A stretch of DNA of 64,000 nt from positions 1-64,000 of the forward strand of contig JAVMKI010000081.1 of assembly GCA_031732755.1 (NCBI GenBank), written 5' to 3'. The notes beneath the pieces were generated by a model. The model did no database searches. It worked only from the letters and a program-made list of their open reading frames with translations, and had not been told where the DNA came from. Within the stretch, counting starts at the first letter, position 1; every line of letters begins with the position of its first letter. Below are positions 20,655 to 27,345 of the stretch, one piece after another. This DNA comes from Contendibacter sp031732755 (lineage in GTDB: Bacteria; Pseudomonadota; Gammaproteobacteria; Competibacterales; Competibacteraceae). Position numbers and translations under genes: made by a program.

Positions 20655-21734
20655 ATGGACGCTCAAGAATCGGTATCCGCAACCAAACCCAAGCTGGGCG
20701 AAAAAGTCACCAAGGTCGCCACCTACTACAATCCGCGCACCTGGAAGGAGAAGGGTCTATGGTGGACTCTCGGCCTGTTTCTAGTCACCTACGCCATCGT
20801 CGTTGTCGTGCTCGGTTTCATCTGGTCGCGCTCGCCCGGCGAATTCGACGTGCGCGAAAATGCGTTGACCAAGGCCCACAATGAGCAGAAAAAATTGGTG
20901 CCTGGCTACGTGACTACCGCGACCGCCATCCGCATTGCGGAGACGCTGCTGGACAAACCCGGCGGTTATCTCAGCAACGACGTGACTCCGCCCGGCGTCT
21001 ATCTCGATAACATCCCCAACTGGGAATTCGGCGCACTGACCGAATTGCGCGACCTGGTTCGCGCCCTGCGCAACGACTTCAGTCGCTCCCAGACCCAGTC
21101 GGTCGAGGATCAGGATTTACAGGCGGCCGAGCCGAAGTTCAATTACGATTCAAACCACTGGATTTTCCCGGCGACCGAGTCGGAATACCGCGATGGCATC
21201 AAGGCGCTTTACCGTTATCTGGACCGGCTCGCCGACGAGAAAGCCTTCGACGGGCAGTTCTTCACCCGTGCCGACAACCTGAACGCCTATCTGACAGTGG
21301 TCGGGACACGGCTGGGCAGCCTGGCGCAACGACTGGCGGCCAGTGTTGGCCAGACCCGTTTCAACACCGATCTGGCCGGTGATACGCACGCCCGTCAATC
21401 CACCCCAACCCCGAGTCAGGTCGAGGTTAAAACCCCGTGGTTGAAAATTGACGATTATTTCTTTGAGGCGCGTGGCTACTCTTGGGCCTTGCTGCATACG
21501 CTGAAGGCCCTGGAAGTGGATTTCCGCGATGTGCTCCAAAAAAAGAACGCCTTGGTCTCACTCCAGCAAATCATCCGTGAACTGGAAAACACCCAGAGTT
21601 TTATCTGGAGTCCGATGATCCTGAACGGCACCGGCTTCGGGATGATGGCCAACCATTCGTTGATCATGGCCTCGTATATCTCCCGCGCCAACGCCGCGAT
21701 CATCGACCTGCGCAATCTGCTGTTGCAGGGCTAG
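20655..21734 (+). CDS. DUF2333 family membrane-anchored protein
   Basis: 359 residues. The N-terminus YYNPRTWKEKGLWWTLGLFLVTYAIVVVVLGFIWS gives a short basic cytoplasmic segment and one transmembrane helix, followed by a large periplasmic domain (GGYLSNDVTPPGVYLDNIPNWEFG, SESEYRDGIKALYRYLDRL-like regions). This resembles DUF2333 proteins of gammaproteobacteria; no biochemical role is known to me. ATG 20655 has GAGG 7 bases upstream, better placed than ATG 20649. Ends 1 base before the next gene, suggesting joint translation. Confidence 0.8.
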   Translation: MDAQESVSATKPKLGEKVTKVATYYNPRTWKEKGLWWTLGLFLVTYAIVVVVLGFIWSRSPGEFDVRENALTKAHNEQKKLVPGYVTTATAIRIAETLLDKPGGYLSNDVTPPGVYLDNIPNWEFGALTELRDLVRALRNDFSRSQTQSVEDQDLQAAEPKFNYDSNHWIFPATESEYRDGIKALYRYLDRLADEKAFDGQFFTRADNLNAYLTVVGTRLGSLAQRLAASVGQTRFNTDLAGDTHARQSTPTPSQVEVKTPWLKIDDYFFEARGYSWALLHTLKALEVDFRDVLQKKNALVSLQQIIRELENTQSFIWSPMILNGTGFGMMANHSLIMASYISRANAAIIDLRNLLLQG

Positions 21735-21735
21735 G

Positions 21736-22497
21736 ATGGCGGATTTCAACACCCACCTGATGGGCGCGGCGGCGGTCAGCGGGTTGGCCGCCACCGTGCT
21801 GGTGATGACCGGCCAGTTTCCTCATCAAGCGGTCATTGGCTATTTCGTGCTTGGGGTCATCGGCGGCTTGTTGCCGGACCTTGATTCACCCACTTCCATC
21901 CCTATTCGGATCGCGTTCGCGGGGCTAGCAGTGATGGCCGGCTTCCTGGTGGTTTTCACCTTCGGTCATCGTTACTCGCTGGCGGAATTAATTATTCTAT
22001 GGCTGGGTTGTTTTCTGTTCATTCGTTACGGCTTGCTGGATTTGTTCACCCGCGTCACCACGCATCGCGGGTTGATTCATTCCATTCCGGCGGGAATCGG
22101 CTGCGGGCTGACGACCACCGCCATCGCCTTTCATATCTTTGGCGCTGCCGTAACCCATGCCTGGTTATGTGGAACCTTCGTGACGCTGGGCTTTATCGTC
22201 CATCTGCTGCTGGACGAGATTTACAGTGTCGATTTATTTGGCAAGAAATGGGCGAAACGTTCCTTCGGCACGGCGTTCAGTCTGGGCAGCCTCCGGCAGC
22301 CTGGTGGCACGGCGGCGCTCTATCTAGCCGTCGTCGCGCTGTTCTTCCTTTGCCCTCCGCCCCGGCCTTTTACCGAACTGATGCTGGACCACACGACTTA
22401 TCGCGGTGTGGTCCAACGATTGTGGCCCAACGACACCTGGTTTGCGGGGTTTCGGCGTCAGGTGACGTCATCGAGCATTTCAACCGGACCCAATTGA
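21736..22497 (+). CDS. YdjM/DUF457-like membrane-bound metal-dependent hydrolase
   Basis: 253 residues, with about five hydrophobic segments. Conserved motifs of the YdjM (DUF457) family are visible: FNTHLMGAAAVSG at the start, GGLLPDLDSPTS, THRGLIHSIPAG and HLLLDEIYSVD, which supply His and Asp residues for a metal site. The natural substrate of the family is uncertain; some members are LexA-regulated, but no LexA box was seen here. Starts 1 base after the DUF2333 stop. The last 35 residues are poorly conserved. Confidence 0.78.
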   Translation: MADFNTHLMGAAAVSGLAATVLVMTGQFPHQAVIGYFVLGVIGGLLPDLDSPTSIPIRIAFAGLAVMAGFLVVFTFGHRYSLAELIILWLGCFLFIRYGLLDLFTRVTTHRGLIHSIPAGIGCGLTTTAIAFHIFGAAVTHAWLCGTFVTLGFIVHLLLDEIYSVDLFGKKWAKRSFGTAFSLGSLRQPGGTAALYLAVVALFFLCPPPRPFTELMLDHTTYRGVVQRLWPNDTWFAGFRRQVTSSSISTGPN

Positions 22498-22561
22498 TCA
22501 ATGGTGGGGTGAATGGACCGAAAGCCACTATGACCAATTCGCCATAGCAGGATAAATTGCG

Positions 22562-23557
22562 CTGGCCACCATTTTTGATGTCGTCATCATCATCGTTAAC
22601 CACAATGGTGGTCGTTATCTTGGCCGCTGCCTGCGCGCGCTGGCCGCCCAGACCGTGCGACCGCGCCAGACGATAGTCATCGACAATGCCAGCACCGATG
22701 GCAGCATCGACTCGTTACCGGAACACTTTCCCTGGCTACATATCATTCATTGCACGGAAAATCTCGGTTTCGCCGCCGCCAACAATTTGGCGGTCGCGCG
22801 CGGTGAGCCCACGGAATGGCTGGCGCTGCTCAACCCGGACGCTTTTCCCGCGCCCGACTGGTTGGCGGCCCTTCAACGGGCGACGCGGGATTATCCACAA
22901 TACGCTGTCTTTGGTAGTCGCTTGCTGGATGCCGCCGACCCGGAGCGGTTGGACGGCGCTGGCGATTGCTACCATGTCAGCGGCTTGGCCTGGCGGCGAT
23001 GGCACGGCGGTTCGGCCACCGAACATGGCCTGCGCGTCGAGGAGGTCTTCGCGCCCTGCGCGGCAGCCGCTTTATACCGACGGCGGGTATTCCGTGAGGT
23101 GGATGGTTTCGACGAACGTTTCTTTTGCTACATGGAAGACGTGGATTTGGGATTCCGCATGCGCCTGCTCGGTTATCGTTGCCTGTACGTGCCAATGGCA
23201 GTGGTCCATCACGTCGGTTCCGGGATAACTGGCATTCGCGGTGAGTTCGCAACCTATCACGGCCACCGTAATTTGATATGGACCTATGTCAAAAACATGC
23301 CATCTCCCTGGTTCTGGTTGTACTTGCCGGCGCATCTTGCCCTCAACCTGCTGAGTATTGCTTGGCTGGGTTGGCGCGGACAGGGTCGGGTAGCCCTGCG
23401 GGCCAAGGTAGACGCACTGCGCGAACTGCCCCAGATCTGGCGACAGCGACAAGGGATTCAGAAAAAACGCCGGGTCGCAGGTCGGGAACTCCGCCGGGCA
23501 ATGACCACGGGCTGGGCGGCGCTGGCGCGATTCACGGGCTTGCGGGGGGCGTCATAG
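22562..23557 (+). CDS. family 2 glycosyltransferase (rhamnosyltransferase-like), unclear start
   Basis: GT-A fold transferase. Seen: first strand VVIIIVNHNGGRYLGRCL, IDNASTDGS, GFAAANNLAVARG, LLNPDAFP (DxD-like site), and the acceptor region YMEDVDLGFRMRLLGYR. It resembles WbbL-type rhamnosyltransferases. The frame opens after a TAA at 22553 and contains no ATG, GTG or TTG before the first conserved strand; the earliest usual start is a GTG at 22655, which would delete that strand. I therefore mark CTG at 22562, with AGGA 9 bases upstream, as a tentative start; ATT at 22556 or 22571 is possible, as is a sequence error. About 330 residues. Ends 75 bases before an MFS gene. Confidence 0.75.
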   Translation: MATIFDVVIIIVNHNGGRYLGRCLRALAAQTVRPRQTIVIDNASTDGSIDSLPEHFPWLHIIHCTENLGFAAANNLAVARGEPTEWLALLNPDAFPAPDWLAALQRATRDYPQYAVFGSRLLDAADPERLDGAGDCYHVSGLAWRRWHGGSATEHGLRVEEVFAPCAAAALYRRRVFREVDGFDERFFCYMEDVDLGFRMRLLGYRCLYVPMAVVHHVGSGITGIRGEFATYHGHRNLIWTYVKNMPSPWFWLYLPAHLALNLLSIAWLGWRGQGRVALRAKVDALRELPQIWRQRQGIQKKRRVAGRELRRAMTTGWAALARFTGLRGAS

Positions 23558-23632
23558 CCCCTGGCTGGTTGGCTGGCTGCTTCCCCGTAGCCTGGACTGT
23601 TGACCAAAACACCTTGTTCTCTTCTTAAAGTC

Positions 23633-24868
23633 ATGACCGCTGCCTTATCCGGCGCCCGCGCCTTTCATTACCACGATTTCACCTGCTATTGGAGTTCGCG
23701 TTTCGTCTCGGCCACCGCCACGCAAATTCAAGGCGTGGCGGTAGGCTGGTGGGTGTATGACCTCACGCGAGACCCCCTGGCGCTGGGACTGGTGGGACTG
23801 GCCATTTTCCTGCCAGCGATGGGGCTGGCGTTGCTAGCCGGTCACGTGGCCGACCGCTTCGACCGCCGCGCTATCCTGTTGATCTGCTATGCCATGGCGG
23901 CGCTGACCGCAGCAGGGTTGCTGGGATGCGCCTGGAGCGGCGTGCGCCAGGTCGGGCCGATCTACGCCTTGGTCCTGATATTTGGCGTTACCCGAGCCTT
24001 CGCCAATCCGGCCAGCCAAGCCATCGTGCCCAATCTGGTGCCAGCGGAACACTTGGGCAATGCCATCGCTTGGCACGCCCTGGCTTGGCAAACCGCCACC
24101 ATCGTCGGCCCAGCCCTGGGCGGGCTCCTCTACGCCTTCGGCGCTCCAGTGGCGTTCGCCGCGGTCACGCTGAGTTTCGCCCTCACTTTCAGCCTGCTGG
24201 CCCGCGTCCGCCATCGCCTGGTCCAGCGCGCCCACGAGCCACTGCGCTGGGCCAGTTTGCTGGCGGGTCTCCACTTCATCCGGTCGCAACCCGTGGTGTT
24301 CGGCGCGATTACCCTCGATCTGTTCGCGGTGTTGCTGGGTGGGGCCACGGCCCTGCTGCCGATTTACGCCCGCGACATCCTACAAGTTGGCCCCTGGGGT
24401 CTGGGGTTGTTGCGCAGCATGCCAGCGGTCGGAGCAGTGCTCATGGCACTATGGCTGACCCGTCGACCGCTGCAACACCACACCGGGCGGTATCTGTTCC
24501 AATCGGTGGCCCTGTTTGGGCTGGCGACCATCGTGTTTGGCTTGTCCACCCATCTCTGGCTGTCGCTCGCCTGTCTATTCGTGCTCGGCGCGGCCGATAT
24601 GATCAGCGTCTTCGTCCGTCAGACCCTGGTACAGATCGAAACCCCGGATCCGATGCGCGGCCGGGTAGCAGCGGTGAACACGGTATTCATTGGCGCCTCC
24701 AACGAATTGGGCGAATTTGAGTCCGGCATCTTGGCAGCGCTGATCGGCACGGTGCCCGCGGTCGTGGTGGGTGGAATCGGCACGCTGGCGGTGGTGGCGC
24801 TCTGGCGACGCTGGTTTCCCGCTCTGCGCGACCGCGACCAGTTGTTCGCCCGTAATCCAGTGGCGTGA
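23633..24868 (+). CDS. MFS transporter (EntS-like, MFS_3)
   Basis: About 411 residues and 10-12 hydrophobic segments. The segment FLPAMGLALLAGHVADRFDRR is the MFS loop 2-3 motif; also seen are GVTRAFANPASQAIVPNLVP and MRGRVAAVNTVFIGASNELGEFESG, typical of the MFS_3/EntS exporter group. It is likely an exporter of a small molecule; the substrate is unknown and no siderophore genes lie nearby. ATG 23633 is chosen; an upstream TTG at 23600 adds 11 residues of no evident conservation. Confidence 0.85.
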   Translation: MTAALSGARAFHYHDFTCYWSSRFVSATATQIQGVAVGWWVYDLTRDPLALGLVGLAIFLPAMGLALLAGHVADRFDRRAILLICYAMAALTAAGLLGCAWSGVRQVGPIYALVLIFGVTRAFANPASQAIVPNLVPAEHLGNAIAWHALAWQTATIVGPALGGLLYAFGAPVAFAAVTLSFALTFSLLARVRHRLVQRAHEPLRWASLLAGLHFIRSQPVVFGAITLDLFAVLLGGATALLPIYARDILQVGPWGLGLLRSMPAVGAVLMALWLTRRPLQHHTGRYLFQSVALFGLATIVFGLSTHLWLSLACLFVLGAADMISVFVRQTLVQIETPDPMRGRVAAVNTVFIGASNELGEFESGILAALIGTVPAVVVGGIGTLAVVALWRRWFPALRDRDQLFARNPVA

Positions 24869-25075
24869 GCGAGCGCGTCAGCGAGACCGAGGGGCGGGGC
24901 GGGTCGGAACACTAGCGGTAGGTTGCTGGCAACCACCCCAGACGCAGCGCCGCGCGCTGGTCGGTGGCTGGAATCGCGGGTCGGTCTATTTGGATCGGGA
25001 GCACACTGAACCCCTCAGTGGGGCCTCCAAGAGAGATATGGCGTTCCCCCGGAACCCCGCCTCCCCCAACCCCGA

Positions 25076-25960
25076 TCAGGGCTGTAAGGAGAGGTACTGC
25101 CAGACCACGCTGGCCGCGGCGAGGGCGGTGATTTCGGCGACATCGTAGGCCGGAGCGACCTCGACCACATCCATACCCTGGAAGTTGAGCCCGCCGAGTC
25201 GTTTCAAAATCGCCATCACCTGCCAAGTGAATAGCCCCCCGACCTCGGGAGTACCGGTTCCGGGCGCCTGCCCTGGATCAATGGCGTCGATGTCGAATGA
25301 AAGGTAGACCGGTCCCTTTCCCACGGTGGCGAACACAAGATCGGCGACCGCTGGCGGGCCGATCAGGTGGACCTCCTCGGCGCTGACAATGCGCACGCCC
25401 TGCGCCAGCGTCCACTCATAAACGGCGCGCGCGACTGGCGAACGGATGCCGATCTGGATGATCCGCCGAGGCTCGACCAACCCCTCGATAATCGCTCGGT
25501 AGAACACCGAGCCATGCCCGAATGGCTGACCGAAATTATCCGGCCAGGTATCCACATGGGCGTCGAAGTGAACCAACCCGAGCGGCCCGAACCGTTTCGC
25601 CAATGCCCGCAACAACGCCAGGGTAATAGTATGGTCACCGCCGATGGCGACAAGATGGGAAAATCTAGCCGCCTGCTGCTCGATCAAGGCGAGGGAGGTA
25701 GGAATATCGCCGAGAGCGATGGTGAAATCTCCGACGTCAGCCAGCCCCAATGCACGGGGATCGCGCCAATTCGCTGGATTGTCGCCGTCGACCAGCATTC
25801 GGCTGGCATGGCGCACCGCCAGCGGCCCTGCCCGCGCTCCGGCCCGGTTGGTGGTGCCTATATCCAGCGGCACACCGGCCACCCAAAATCGCGCCGCCGA
25901 TGGTTCGAGGGTCGTGCCGAGAAAGCTGGGCGGAATCGCGAAAGTGGGCGTTAAAGTCAT
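25076..25960 (-). CDS. speB: agmatinase / arginase-family ureohydrolase
   Basis: Binuclear manganese ureohydrolase of 294 residues. Metal-binding motifs AIGGDHTI, HFDAHVDTW and SFDIDAIDP are intact. The family includes agmatinase, guanidinobutyrase and others. Agmatinase is favoured because the divergent gene at 26261 encodes an arginine decarboxylase, which makes agmatine; together they give putrescine and urea. Its ATG at 25960 is preceded by GGAG at a short spacing. The 207 bases downstream (24869-25075) hold no gene. Confidence 0.88.
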   Translation of the reverse strand: MTLTPTFAIPPSFLGTTLEPSAARFWVAGVPLDIGTTNRAGARAGPLAVRHASRMLVDGDNPANWRDPRALGLADVGDFTIALGDIPTSLALIEQQAARFSHLVAIGGDHTITLALLRALAKRFGPLGLVHFDAHVDTWPDNFGQPFGHGSVFYRAIIEGLVEPRRIIQIGIRSPVARAVYEWTLAQGVRIVSAEEVHLIGPPAVADLVFATVGKGPVYLSFDIDAIDPGQAPGTGTPEVGGLFTWQVMAILKRLGGLNFQGMDVVEVAPAYDVAEITALAAASVVWQYLSLQP

Positions 25961-26260
25961 ATTCTCCGAAGTTCCATGACAAAAAATCTATCGGGCAAAC
26001 CATTCAAACCATTAAGTTTTGCATGCTACCATGCTTTGCATCCCATCGTTCTTTTGTCATAAAAAAGTCATCATATGAGCTTCGACTTCATGCCATCATG
26101 CCCCCGTTACGAAAATTTAGTGGGTTACCGCTGAAATCCCAATCAGGAGCGTTTAATTTGAAATGCTTTATTCATGACTCTTCGAGGGTTCTTGTGAAAA
26201 CCGGGGATCGGTAATCTATTAGCACTCCATTTCCGTTCCGTTCGACACGAGGAATCGCCC
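25961..26260. promoter_or_regulatory. AT-rich divergent intergenic region of the agmatine pathway genes
   Basis: 300 bases, clearly richer in A and T than the flanking genes, between divergently transcribed speB and the arginine decarboxylase gene. No protein-coding pattern. It probably carries both promoters and any shared operator, but no well-matched -35/-10 pair or palindrome could be assigned by eye. Short repeats such as accattcaaaccatta occur. Confidence 0.5.
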
Positions 26261-26812
26261 GTGTTTCCAACACCTGCCCGTGTGTTTCTAACTAGAGGGA
26301 TTGGTATTCACCGCCATACCCTGACGGCTTTCGAGCTAGCGTTGCGTGATGCGGACATCGAGCAGCAGAATTTAGTGTACGTTTCGTCGATCCTGCCGCC
26401 TGGCTGTGAGCTGGTGACCCGCGAGATTGGAGTGGCTGCCCTGAAGCCGGGTGACATCACCTTTTGCGTGATGGCGCGAATCGAGACCAACGAGCCTGGA
26501 CGGCACATTCACGCTAGCATCGGCCTCGCCAGACCTGCGGATCCCGAGACCTACGGCTACATTTCCGAGTACCACGGTTTCGGCCAGATGGCTGAGCAAA
26601 GCGGCGACCACGCGGAAGACCTCGCGGCCAGCATGCTCGCCAGCACCCTGGGTTTGGACCTCGACCCTGAGGTTGCCTGGAACGAACGCAAGCGCATCTA
26701 CGAGCACAGCCATCTGGTCATCAACAGTTTGTCGATGACCGCCGCCACCGAAGGCGATCCCGAGGGCCGTTGGACCTGCGCTGTCTCCGCAGCGGTATTC
26801 CTGTTCTCTTAA
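26261..26812 (+). CDS. pdaD: pyruvoyl-dependent arginine decarboxylase
   Basis: Decarboxylates arginine to agmatine using a self-made pyruvoyl group instead of PLP. 183 residues, the size of the PvlArgDC family. The self-cleavage site is VSSILPPG: cleavage is expected between Ser42 and Ser43, Ser43 becoming the pyruvoyl cap of the larger chain. Also seen: GDITFCVMARIETNEPG, GYISEYHGFGQ and AEDLAASMLASTLG. Start is GTG at 26261, with GAGGA 7 bases upstream. The PLP-type SpeA is the common bacterial enzyme for this step, so a pyruvoyl enzyme beside an agmatinase suggests an acquired or alternative putrescine route. Confidence 0.9.
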   Translation: MFPTPARVFLTRGIGIHRHTLTAFELALRDADIEQQNLVYVSSILPPGCELVTREIGVAALKPGDITFCVMARIETNEPGRHIHASIGLARPADPETYGYISEYHGFGQMAEQSGDHAEDLAASMLASTLGLDLDPEVAWNERKRIYEHSHLVINSLSMTAATEGDPEGRWTCAVSAAVFLFS

Positions 26813-27045
26813 CGCCTCCCGCGGAAACTTCTGTCTTGGCCGCAGGCGCTATAGATATCCCAGTACAGGCATTCTGGGATGGACAGGTGGTCTAGAGTCG
26901 TGACCACGAACCGTGGGTGATCCCCCAAGGCCATCACCTCGGCCTTGAGGACCACCCGAAAGACCCGCAACCAGGAAGCGGCTTGGTAGGCGCGCTCGTG
27001 GTAGGCGCGCTCGTGATAGCTGCGGGTCGGGATCGGCAGGGCACA
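26812..27045 (-). pseudogene. IS1380-like transposase fragment
   Basis: On the minus strand the translation SWLRVFRVVLKAEVMALGDHPRFVVTTLD, then LYWDIYSACGQDR, matches the stretch of IS1380-family transposases that usually reads RFVVTSL and LY..LYCARG.xE. Only this part survives; neither the catalytic N-terminal portion nor terminal inverted repeats are present. A 15-base direct duplication (gtaggcgcgctcgtg at 26986-27000 and 27001-27015) inserts a second YHERA in the fragment. It is a dead remnant next to another gene fragment. Confidence 0.6.
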
Positions 27046-27060
27046 CCCGGCCCGGCGGAC

Positions 27061-27319
27061 ATTCTCAAGGCGGCGACGATTTTGCGGCACTGGTACGTGC
27101 TGGGACCGGGCTATCGATGGCCGTATCTGCCGTTGTCCATCTATCGCGTTCTCGAAGCGCTACCGGCGACGTGGGTAAGGAGCGCGCCGCTTGGGACTGG
27201 TGACGCTGGATCAAATGGTCGCAGCGCTGGTGCAAGCAGTCGAGAACCCCGCCAAGGGAGTAAGGATTGTTGGGGTGCCGGAGATTCAGAGTTCTCGGCT
27301 AACTCTTATTGCAAGCTGA
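27061..27319 (+). pseudogene. frameshifted 3' fragment of an NAD-binding oxidoreductase gene
   Basis: Plus-strand reading gives ILRHWYVLGPGYRWPYLPL, IYRVLEALPATW, then after a frame change near 27180, RRLGLVTLDQMVAALVQAV and GVRIVGVPEIQ before TGA at 27317-27319. This pattern resembles the C-terminal part of NAD-dependent epimerase/NmrA-like SDR proteins (a prolyl-rich substrate region then a LVTLEQM.xALV helix). The N-terminal Rossmann half is missing and the frame is broken, so the gene is inactive. It abuts the transposase fragment, which may have caused the truncation. Confidence 0.5.
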
Positions 27320-27345
27320 TGCGTTCCTCGCTGGGCAAGTGGCAT

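Noticed and set aside
24869..25075. Gene between the MFS exporter and agmatinase
   Set aside because: Short frames on both strands lack start signals or family resemblance.
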